Positions 1 through 4,311 of a stretch of DNA of 6,838 nucleotides are shown in pieces; within the stretch, counting starts at the first letter, position 1; each line of letters begins with the position of its first letter. The translations under genes were made by a program, and so were the position numbers. The DNA comes from Spirosoma sp. (GTDB lineage: Bacteria; Bacteroidota; Bacteroidia; Cytophagales; Spirosomataceae): contig JANXVQ010000709.1 of NCBI GenBank assembly GCA_025351545.1, positions 1-6,838 of the forward strand, given 5' to 3'. A model generated the notes under the pieces. That model was not told where the DNA came from, made no database searches, and saw only the letters and a list, made by a program, of their open reading frames with translations.

Positions 1-50
1 TGCATGGCCTGATCGGCAGATGAGACGGGCGTTGTTGGTTCGAGTATCAT
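1..50 (-). CDS. Possible N-terminus of an unidentified minus-strand gene (partial)
   Basis: On the minus strand an ATG at 50-48 opens a frame that stays open to the window edge and reads MILEPTTPVSSADQAM. The same frame is open upstream only to a stop at 98-96, and 50 is its first ATG. The fragment is too short to assign to a family. It would be divergent from the DUF5522 gene starting at 166, with a perfect inverted repeat (99-124) between them. The call rests only on the open frame, the ATG and the divergent layout. It could be chance, because 16 codons without a stop is weak evidence. Confidence 0.35.
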   Translation of the reverse strand, partial: MILEPTTPVSSADQAM

Positions 51-98
51 AGCGGAAGCGTTTAAAATGAGTTTATCAGCGAAGCCAATTCTTTTTTA

Positions 99-124
99 CA
101 ACTAACTGACTGAACAGTTAGTTG
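99..124. repeat. Perfect 10-bp inverted repeat in the putative divergent spacer
   Basis: CAACTAACTG (99-108) is exactly repeated in reverse complement as CAGTTAGTTG (115-124), with a 6-nt loop ACTGAA. It lies between the possible minus-strand start at 50 and the DUF5522 start at 166. No T-run follows it on either strand, so it does not look like a rho-independent terminator. It could be the operator of a dimeric regulator or a hairpin in a leader RNA. The function is inferred from position only. Confidence 0.5.
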
Positions 125-165
125 GCACTCAAAAATACGGCTTCTTCCACAGACGCCCAAAAACC

Positions 166-336
166 ATGCGATTGCGACCATCTAAGAAAAAAATTCCCGG
201 TTTGGCCGACGATGACTTTTATTACACGCCCGAAGGTTTTGTCGTTTTTACAGCGTCTTATCACCTCAAACGGGGTTACTGCTGCAAAAGCGGATGCCGT
301 CATTGCCCCTACAACTACAAAAAAAAAGAGGAATGA
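166..336 (+). CDS. DUF5522 family small cysteine-rich protein (56 aa)
   Basis: This short frame encodes 56 residues that match what I know of the DUF5522 family, small proteins of unknown function common in Bacteroidota. After a basic N-terminus (MRLRPSKKK, 1-9) come an acidic stretch (D15-D17), the segment YYTPEGFVVFTASYHLKRGY (19-38) and the signature CC-x3-C-x2-CPY with C39, C40, C44 and C47. It ends in a lysine-rich tail (NYKKKEE). The four cysteines plus H46 suggest a small metal site, which is inference. ATG 166 is the only ATG in the frame after the stop at 103-105, and no Shine-Dalgarno sequence precedes it, as is common in this phylum. Longer open frames over the same bases (plus 122-355, minus 118-303) lack family motifs and are shadows. 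It lies 60 bp before rpmB on the same strand. The family call is firm and the role is unknown. Confidence 0.85.
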   Translation: MRLRPSKKKIPGLADDDFYYTPEGFVVFTASYHLKRGYCCKSGCRHCPYNYKKKEE

Positions 337-368
337 CTTGCAGATAATGAATTAATTAGCCAATTTTG
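337..368 (+). promoter_or_regulatory. Candidate Bacteroidota-type promoter for rpmB
   Basis: CAATTTTG (361-368) matches the TAnnTTTG -7 consensus except for the first base. CTTG (337-340) lies 20 nt upstream as a -33 element. Transcription would begin near 375, giving a leader of about 22 nt before the rpmB ATG at 397. The -33 box begins directly after the DUF5522 stop codon, so rpmB probably has its own promoter. This is pattern matching only. Confidence 0.4.
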
Positions 369-396
369 CGCCCTCAAACGGATAACGAGTACGGTA

Positions 397-636
397 ATGG
401 CCAGAGTTTGTCAAATCACAGGAAAGCGCACACGCACGGGAAACAATGTTTCTCACGCTAACAATAAAACAAAGCGTAAATTTTTCCCGAACCTGCAAAA
501 GAAGCGGTTCTTCGTCGAATCAACCGGCGAATGGATAACATTGAAAGTGGCTACATCAGCCATTAAGACTATTAACAAGAACGGTCTAGAAGCTACGCTT
601 CAAAAGGCTTATCAGCGCGGTACACTGTCGCTGTAG
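397..636 (+). CDS. rpmB: 50S ribosomal protein L28 (bL28)
   Basis: This is ribosomal protein bL28, a component of the large ribosomal subunit. The 79-residue product is close to the family's usual length (78 in E. coli). It begins with the hallmark MARVCQITGKR (1-11). The basic rRNA-binding stretch follows at about 16-38, with the pattern NN-x-SHANNKTKRKFFPNLQ, and then the domain segment with W46 and ITLKVATSAIKTI (47-59). The ATG is fixed by the conserved N-terminus. In many bacteria, including many Bacteroidota, rpmB is followed by rpmG (L33). Here a rho-independent terminator starts 27 bp after the stop codon and no rpmG follows, so the gene appears to be monocistronic or the last gene of its unit. 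I see no truncation or missing key region. Confidence 0.97.
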   Translation: MARVCQITGKRTRTGNNVSHANNKTKRKFFPNLQKKRFFVESTGEWITLKVATSAIKTINKNGLEATLQKAYQRGTLSL

Positions 637-662
637 TCTTTAGCAAGATATTCCATCTTTGA

Positions 663-690
663 GCCTCTTCCGATCAGGAGGAGGCTTTTT
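663..690 (+). terminator. Rho-independent terminator after rpmB
   Basis: GCCTCTTCC (663-671) pairs with GGAGGAGGC (677-685) in a 9-bp GC-rich stem with one T-G wobble and a GATCA loop. Five T residues follow (686-690). It sits 27 nt after the rpmB stop and should end that transcript. The A-tract needed for action on the opposite strand is absent, so it looks one-directional. Confidence 0.85.
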
Positions 691-710
691 GTGTTATATT
701 TTGGTTATCT

Positions 711-834
711 GTTGGAACACAGACCGGGTTGCCGGAGCAAATGCACAGACATACAGGGAAAAGAATCGAAAGGCCTCTGTGTATCTCTGTTCTCCTTCAT
801 GCATCCGGTCCGGCAACCCGGCCTGTGTTCCAAC
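711..834. repeat. 124-bp imperfect palindrome upstream of the pseudouridine synthase gene
   Basis: Arms 711-736 and 809-834 are complementary over 25 of 26 positions, with one G-T wobble. They begin GTTGGAACACAGACCGGG and end GCCTGTGTTCCAAC. Pairing continues inward: ATGCA (741-745) pairs with TGCAT (800-804), and CAGACATACA (746-755) pairs with TGTATCTCTG (780-789) at 9 of 10 positions. Nearly the whole element can therefore fold into one long hairpin with a loop of about 24 nt. Five T residues follow the right arm (835-839), and the next ATG is at 853. An open frame of 60 codons crosses it (659-841) but looks non-coding. It may be a dispersed palindromic or miniature-transposon-like repeat, a structured leader, or a second terminator. 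I found no clear target-site duplication. Confidence 0.8.
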
Positions 835-852
835 TTTTTGACTTAACAATCC

Positions 853-1575
853 ATGAAACTAAATTTTGAAGACCTCATTGTTTTTGAAAGTGAGGATTAT
901 ATACTTATCAACAAGCCCCCACGCGTAGCCTCGCTCGACGAACGCACGACCGACCGGGGTGGACAAAGCATTCTCCGACTGGCTAAAGCGTATTATGCCG
1001 ACGCTCAACTAGGCCATCGCCTGGATAAGGAAACATCGGGTATTCTGGCCATCGCTAAAAACCCGGAGGCTTATCGCCATCTAGCTATGCAGTTTGAGCA
1101 CCGGGAGGTAACCAAACGCTATCATGCCATAACAAACGGGGTACATAACTTTGAAGGCATTTCGGTGTATTTGCCGATTTTACCTCTCAAGGACGGAACA
1201 GCCGTTCGGATTGATCGCGAAAAAGGGAAAGTAGCCGAAACGATTTTCAATACGCTACAGGCTTATCGAACAACAACCCTCGTTGAGTGTATGCCCGTTA
1301 CGGGCCGAATGCACCAGATTCGCGTCCATTTAATGTGCTTGAAAGCTCCTATCGTCAATGATTCGACCTACGGAGGAAAACCAGTTTATCTATCGGATGT
1401 GAAGCGCAAATTCAATCTGAAAGATGGCACCGAAGAACTTCCGCTAATTAACCGCGTTGCTCTCCACGCGCATTCTCTCACATTCGCAATGTTGGATGGC
1501 GAAGAGCAAACCTTTGTTGCTCCTTACCCTAAAGATTTCAACGTACTGGTGAAGCAGTTGGAGAAATTTGCCTGA
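853..1575 (+). CDS. RluA-family RNA pseudouridine synthase
   Basis: This enzyme isomerises specific uridines in rRNA or tRNA to pseudouridine in the cytoplasm. The 240-residue protein carries the RluA catalytic motif GHRLDKETSG at 54-63, with D58 as the catalytic aspartate. Other family marks are the opening ILINKPP (17-23), VTKRYHAI (86-93), GRMHQIRVHL (151-160) and the C-terminal RVALHAHSL (201-209). There is no N-terminal S4 RNA-binding domain, so it resembles the compact RluA/TruC-type members rather than RluC/RluD. The exact target nucleotide cannot be read from the sequence. ATG 853 fits because the family core starts within 15 residues of it; no Shine-Dalgarno sequence is visible. The gene appears to stand alone: a long palindrome lies just upstream and a convergent gene downstream. 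Confidence 0.93.
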   Translation: MKLNFEDLIVFESEDYILINKPPRVASLDERTTDRGGQSILRLAKAYYADAQLGHRLDKETSGILAIAKNPEAYRHLAMQFEHREVTKRYHAITNGVHNFEGISVYLPILPLKDGTAVRIDREKGKVAETIFNTLQAYRTTTLVECMPVTGRMHQIRVHLMCLKAPIVNDSTYGGKPVYLSDVKRKFNLKDGTEELPLINRVALHAHSLTFAMLDGEEQTFVAPYPKDFNVLVKQLEKFA

Positions 1576-1621
1576 GGAGGATAGGCAAACTAACTACACA
1601 GAATTTGATTGTTTATTGGCC

Positions 1622-1649
1622 TGGTTTGACGGCCGCAACCGTCAAACCA
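1622..1649. other. Stem-loop in the convergent spacer between two genes
   Basis: TGGTTTGACGG (1622-1632) and CCGTCAAACCA (1639-1649) form a perfect 11-bp stem with a CCGCAA loop. The stem lies between the stop of the pseudouridine synthase gene (1575) and the stop of the DinB-like gene (1655, minus strand), which is where a shared transcription end would be expected. Neither strand has a U-run directly after the stem, so it is not a textbook rho-independent terminator. It may still act as a 3'-end stabiliser or a weak bidirectional terminator. Confidence 0.55.
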
Positions 1650-1654
1650 AAAGA

Positions 1655-2152
1655 TTATCCCCACGCATCCAGCAACCGCCGGATAATGATAATTTCACCA
1701 ATGTGATAAGCGTTGTGGTCAGCAATCAGCAAAGCTTCACGGAGTAGATTCTGGCCGTCGCCGTGAGCAAATGGCGTGAATAAATCGCACGCTGGATCAT
1801 TGAGCAGTGCAATAAATGCATCCCGATCCTGCTGGATTTGCGTTAATGCCTTTTGCCAGTCATCCTCTGCCGGTTCCACCTTTTTTGTCCAATAGCCCGC
1901 AGGCCAGGGGATCGGTTGATAAGTTGGATTACGTGAAAAATCGAGAATATCCCACTGAGCAACTCGAATATGGTCCACAAGTTGCCAGATACTATACGGC
2001 AACTTTTCCGGTTTTACCCCTCGTAAGGTAGCCGGTAAACCCTTAACCGCATCCTCAAACGACTGATGCGCGTTACCACCAGTCAGTAACGCAATGAGTT
2101 GCTCCCGTAAAGCAGCGGCTGTATCAGCGACAAGTTCATTTGGTTGAGCCAT
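1655..2152 (-). CDS. DinB/YfiT-like putative metal-dependent protein
   Basis: The 165-residue product fits the DinB superfamily, four-helix-bundle proteins that bind a divalent metal through three histidines. Characterised members include thiol transferases and hydrolases, but most are of unknown activity. The expected pattern is visible: WQLVDHIRVAQW (56-67) supplies H61, and ADHNAYHIGEII (144-155) supplies H146 and H150. The length and helix-rich composition agree with the family. This is not the DNA polymerase IV that shares the name dinB. ATG 2152 gives a normal N-terminal helix starting at about residue 5. The gene is convergent with the pseudouridine synthase gene and divergent from the nucleoside hydrolase gene, so it is probably transcribed alone. 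The family call is strong, and substrate and role are unknown. Confidence 0.85.
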   Translation of the reverse strand: MAQPNELVADTAAALREQLIALLTGGNAHQSFEDAVKGLPATLRGVKPEKLPYSIWQLVDHIRVAQWDILDFSRNPTYQPIPWPAGYWTKKVEPAEDDWQKALTQIQQDRDAFIALLNDPACDLFTPFAHGDGQNLLREALLIADHNAYHIGEIIIIRRLLDAWG

Positions 2153-2221
2153 AATGATTGTATTTAGTCCGTGTTCGTAAACTACTATTTTTCAGGCAGA
2201 GTGGTTTTACATTTCGGCTTC

Positions 2222-2325
2222 TAAGTAATCACGCAAAATTAGACTGAACTTTGACAAAGCTGATACTATAGTCTATTGATCATCAGAATTTTCAGCTTTG
2301 TCAAAGTTTTTTGCACGATTACTTA
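2222..2325. repeat. Long interrupted palindrome in the divergent dinB-like/nucleoside hydrolase spacer
   Basis: Outer arms TAAGTAATC (2222-2230) and GATTACTTA (2317-2325) are perfectly complementary. The next segments, ACGCAAAA (2231-2238) and TTTTGCAC (2309-2316), match at 6 of 8 positions. After an unpaired 8-nt insert on the left (2239-2246), a perfect 17-bp stem follows: AACTTTGACAAAGCTGA (2247-2263) with its complement at 2292-2308. The inner arm contains its own small palindrome, CTTTG-A-CAAAG, and the 28-nt loop contains ACTATAGT (2265-2272). The element occupies much of the 271-bp spacer between divergent start codons (2152 minus, 2424 plus), where both promoters should lie. I could not identify a convincing promoter box for either gene. 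It may be a palindromic repeat insertion or a regulatory site. Confidence 0.8.
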
Positions 2326-2423
2326 TGCCTTCACCTATCCGAATGATAGTATATTAGTCGCTGGAATATAGGTACAAGCTCTGGCATCTTACCCGGACAA
2401 ATTGCCTTAAATACTAAGATACG

Positions 2424-3362
2424 ATGAAGAAGTTACCTATACTTATTGACTGCGACCCTGGCCACGATGATGCCGTAATGTTAATGCTTGCGGTTGGCAG
2501 CGGTTTATTTGATATAAAAGCCATTACCACCTCGGCGGGTAATCAAACACAGGAAAAAACGCTTAAGAATGCATTAAAAATTATCACGCTGATGGATGCC
2601 GACATTCCTGTGTATAAAGGCAGTGAAAAGCCCCTTTTCCGTGAACTTATCATTGCCGATTATGTACATGGTGAGATGGGCATGGACGGTCCATCCTTAC
2701 CAGATCCTGTTTTAAAACACGAGCCATTATCGGCTATAGAAGCGATAGCTCAAATTTTGACCGAAAGTCTGGAGAAGATAACCGTTGTGCCCACCGGGCC
2801 TTTAACCAACATTGCTACGTTTTTGCTGGCTTATCCCCACTTAAAGCCTAAAATTGAACGAATTTCGCTGATGGGTGGCGGAGCGTTTCGCGGCAATATC
2901 ACGCCCACTGCCGAGTTCAATATCTATGTCGATCCCGAAGCGGCTTCGATCGTCTTTAACTCGGGCGTTCCTATCACAATGTGCGGTCTGGATGTTACGC
3001 ACAAAGCGTTGGTTTTTCAGAAAGACATTGAGATGTTCCGGGAAATCGGCAATAAATCGGGTAAAGTGGTGGCGGAATTGATGGATTTCTTTTCCATTTA
3101 TTACCGACGCGAACGCCCGGAATTAGCCGGTGGAGCTGCCCTGCACGACCCTTGTTCTATCGCCTGGCTTATCGACCCGTCGATATTTATATCTAAACCG
3201 TGTCATGTAGCTGTGGAGTTGACGGGAACCTTAACCGCTGGCACAACAGTAGTCGACTTTTTTGATGTACTTAAAAAAACGCCTAACGTAGAATTTGTCT
3301 ACGATATCGACAGAGACAAGTATATGCAATTGATTTATAACGCTGTACAAATGTTACCTTAA
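2424..3362 (+). CDS. Inosine-uridine preferring nucleoside hydrolase (IUNH/Rih family)
   Basis: This enzyme hydrolyses the N-glycosidic bond of ribonucleosides to free base and ribose, usually in nucleoside salvage. The 312-residue protein has the usual family length and all the landmarks. The calcium-binding DCDPGHDD is at 9-16 (D9, D11, D15, D16), with N40 in SAGNQTQ. H82 lies in YVHGEMGMDG, where RihA/RihB-type enzymes carry a histidine. Further landmarks are PTGPLTNIA (123-131), MGGGAFRGN (150-158), EFNIYVDPEAA (164-174) and LHDP (240-243) with catalytic-pocket H241 and metal ligand D242. The presence of H82 and H241 suggests the pyrimidine- or broad-specificity group, but substrate preference is inferred. 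ATG 2424 lies six residues before the conserved strand and no Shine-Dalgarno sequence is seen. No signal peptide is present, so it should be cytoplasmic. It is not obviously in an operon with the efflux genes, because 229 bp separate it from the regulator gene. Confidence 0.96.
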   Translation: MKKLPILIDCDPGHDDAVMLMLAVGSGLFDIKAITTSAGNQTQEKTLKNALKIITLMDADIPVYKGSEKPLFRELIIADYVHGEMGMDGPSLPDPVLKHEPLSAIEAIAQILTESLEKITVVPTGPLTNIATFLLAYPHLKPKIERISLMGGGAFRGNITPTAEFNIYVDPEAASIVFNSGVPITMCGLDVTHKALVFQKDIEMFREIGNKSGKVVAELMDFFSIYYRRERPELAGGAALHDPCSIAWLIDPSIFISKPCHVAVELTGTLTAGTTVVDFFDVLKKTPNVEFVYDIDRDKYMQLIYNAVQMLP

Positions 3363-3502
3363 AGATCGTTTCTTACAGAACAAGGTGAGTTCCGAATTAG
3401 CATCCTTGCTGGCGGGTAACAATACGCGTGTATATTCCTACGTATTTACGGCACATTGACTACATTTACTTCCAGAAATAAAATCTATCCTTTATTGTCT
3501 TT

Positions 3503-3553
3503 AATTATTTCAACAATTTAAACATTTGTTTAAAAAAACCATTTGAAATAATT
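3503..3553. repeat. 11-bp inverted repeat flanking the upstream operator
   Basis: AATTATTTCAA (3503-3513) and TTGAAATAATT (3543-3553) are exact reverse complements separated by 29 nt. They bracket the 18-bp palindrome at 3517-3534, with centres about 2.5 bp apart. This nearly concentric arrangement could extend the operator or form a larger hairpin. In such AT-rich sequence part of it could be chance. The rest of the spacer after the nucleoside hydrolase gene (3363-3502) shows no gene, no clear terminator and no strong promoter. Confidence 0.5.
3517..3534. promoter_or_regulatory. Candidate TetR operator upstream of the regulator gene
   Basis: TTTAAACATTTGTTTAAA is a perfect palindrome of two 8-bp half-sites around a 2-bp centre. 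It is the exact reverse complement of the site at 4251-4268. Size and symmetry suit a TetR-family dimer. It lies 57 nt before the ATG at 3592, just upstream of a promoter candidate (3552-3582). It also overlaps a second, weaker -7 match, AACATTTG (3521-3528). Binding here would mean autoregulation. The assignment is inferred from the repeat and its position. Confidence 0.75.
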
Positions 3554-3582
3554 GTTTGTTATTTATTGACAACATACTTTTG
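3552..3582 (+). promoter_or_regulatory. Candidate promoter of the TetR-family gene
   Basis: TACTTTTG (3575-3582) is a perfect match to the Bacteroidota -7 consensus TAnnTTTG. A TTG at 3552-3554 lies 20 nt upstream; TTTG at 3555-3558 with a 16-nt spacer is an alternative -33. Transcription would begin at about 3589, giving a nearly leaderless message if translation starts at ATG 3592, or a leader of about 15 nt if it starts at ATG 3604. If real, it excludes the upstream in-frame TTG at 3556 as a start. Confidence 0.5.
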
Positions 3583-3591
3583 ACACGTCAG

Positions 3592-4233
3592 ATGAAAAAA
3601 CCCATGGATTGTATTTCCTTACCATCAAAGTCGACCGAAGAACGCATTCGGGAGGCTGCCAAGCGGGTATTTCTGGAAAAGGGGTTTGATGGGGCTACAT
3701 CACGGGATATAGCGGATGCCGCCGGTATCAACATAGCCTTAACGAATTATTATTTCCGCAGTAAGGAAAAGCTGTTCATAAATATCTTCGAAGAAATGGT
3801 TCAACTGTTCTTCAACGGGATGGTCGATATTATGAACAAGCCAATTAGTCTGCGCGAGAAAATTGCCGAGTTAATTGAGCACGACTTTCAATTGATGAAG
3901 GCAAATCCTACGCTGTCGCTCTTCGTGATGAACGAAATTCACCGCAACCCGGAGCGTATGGCCAATTGTATTGGGCTGATGAAACAGGTTCATCACTCCA
4001 TGTTTGAAGAACAATTGCAACAGGAAGTTAGTCAGGGAACTGTTCGGCCGATTAGTGCCATGCATCTGATGCCAATGATCTTTTGTAACATCCAATTCCT
4101 GTTTATCGGCAAGACTATGCACATGAAAATGTGGCAGATGAGCGATACAGGTTTTGATGAATTTGCAGATGGACACAAGCAGCTGGTCATAGACATGATT
4201 ACGAACTATTTGTTTGAATTTGAGAAAGTATAA
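3592..4233 (+). CDS. TetR/AcrR-family transcriptional repressor of the adjacent efflux operon
   Basis: This is a one-component DNA-binding regulator. Members of this family that sit beside RND pumps usually repress the pump until a ligand binds the C-terminal domain. The 213-residue product has a standard TetR_N domain at about 16-65: helix 1 EERIREAAKRVFLEKGFDGAT, then the helix-turn-helix SRDIADAAGINIALTNYYF (37-55), then the conserved FRSKEKLF. The remaining 150 or so residues form a variable helical ligand and dimer domain. The frame extends upstream to TTG 3556, but a perfect -7 box at 3575-3582 lies inside that extension, so I start at ATG 3592; ATG 3604 is an alternative. The gene precedes the TolC gene by 78 bp on the same strand. 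The paired palindromes at 3517-3534 and 4251-4268 flank it and are its likely targets. The ligand is unknown. Confidence 0.93.
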   Translation: MKKPMDCISLPSKSTEERIREAAKRVFLEKGFDGATSRDIADAAGINIALTNYYFRSKEKLFINIFEEMVQLFFNGMVDIMNKPISLREKIAELIEHDFQLMKANPTLSLFVMNEIHRNPERMANCIGLMKQVHHSMFEEQLQQEVSQGTVRPISAMHLMPMIFCNIQFLFIGKTMHMKMWQMSDTGFDEFADGHKQLVIDMITNYLFEFEKV

Positions 4234-4243
4234 CATTTTTTTG
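4213..4243 (+). promoter_or_regulatory. Candidate promoter of the efflux operon
   Basis: TTTTTTTG (4236-4243) matches TAnnTTTG except for the second base. TTTG (4213-4216) lies 19 nt upstream as a -33 element, inside the end of the TetR coding sequence. The predicted transcription start at about 4250 falls at the edge of the operator at 4251-4268, so a bound repressor would block initiation or early elongation. The T-run makes the -7 match less specific, so confidence is modest. Confidence 0.35.
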
Positions 4244-4250
4244 CCCACGT

Positions 4251-4268
4251 TTTAAACAAATGTTTAAA
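4251..4268. promoter_or_regulatory. Candidate TetR operator upstream of the TolC-like gene
   Basis: TTTAAACAAATGTTTAAA is a perfect palindrome identical, in reverse complement, to the one at 3517-3534. The flanking T4250 and A4269 add one more pair. It lies in the 78-bp gap between the regulator gene and the outer-membrane factor gene, 43 nt before the ATG at 4312. Two exact 18-bp copies placed before the regulator and before the pump operon are the standard layout of a local TetR repressor circuit. Confidence 0.8.
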
Positions 4269-4311
4269 ATAACTGATTAGTCAAATCATTTAAAACAAAC
4301 ATTTTCACCCC

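Noticed and set aside
122..355. Plus-strand open frame of 77 codons and the minus-strand frame 118-303
   Set aside because: Both overlap the DUF5522 gene, whose frame alone carries a recognisable cysteine motif. The plus frame would also need a TTG start.
659..841. Plus-strand open frame of 60 codons after rpmB
   Set aside because: It starts beside the rpmB terminator hairpin and runs through the 124-bp palindrome. The protein resembles no family, and the DNA is better explained by structure.
1622..1649. Bidirectional rho-independent terminator
   Set aside because: The stem is perfect, but neither strand has a U-run immediately after it, so I list it only as a stem-loop.
1816..2031. Plus-strand open frame opposite the DinB-like gene
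   Set aside because: It lies antisense within a gene with clear family motifs and has no recognisable features.
2875..3081. Second-frame open frame inside the nucleoside hydrolase gene
   Set aside because: It overlaps a gene that is intact over its full family length; the translation is arginine- and serine-rich noise.
3556..3591. TTG 3556 as the start of the TetR-family protein
   Set aside because: The added 12 residues lie before the helix 1 region, and a perfect -7 promoter box falls inside them.
3871..4248. Minus-strand open frame of 125 codons opposite the TetR-family gene
   Set aside because: It is antisense to a standard regulator gene, crosses the intergenic gap, and has a low-complexity His/Gln-rich composition typical of shadow frames.
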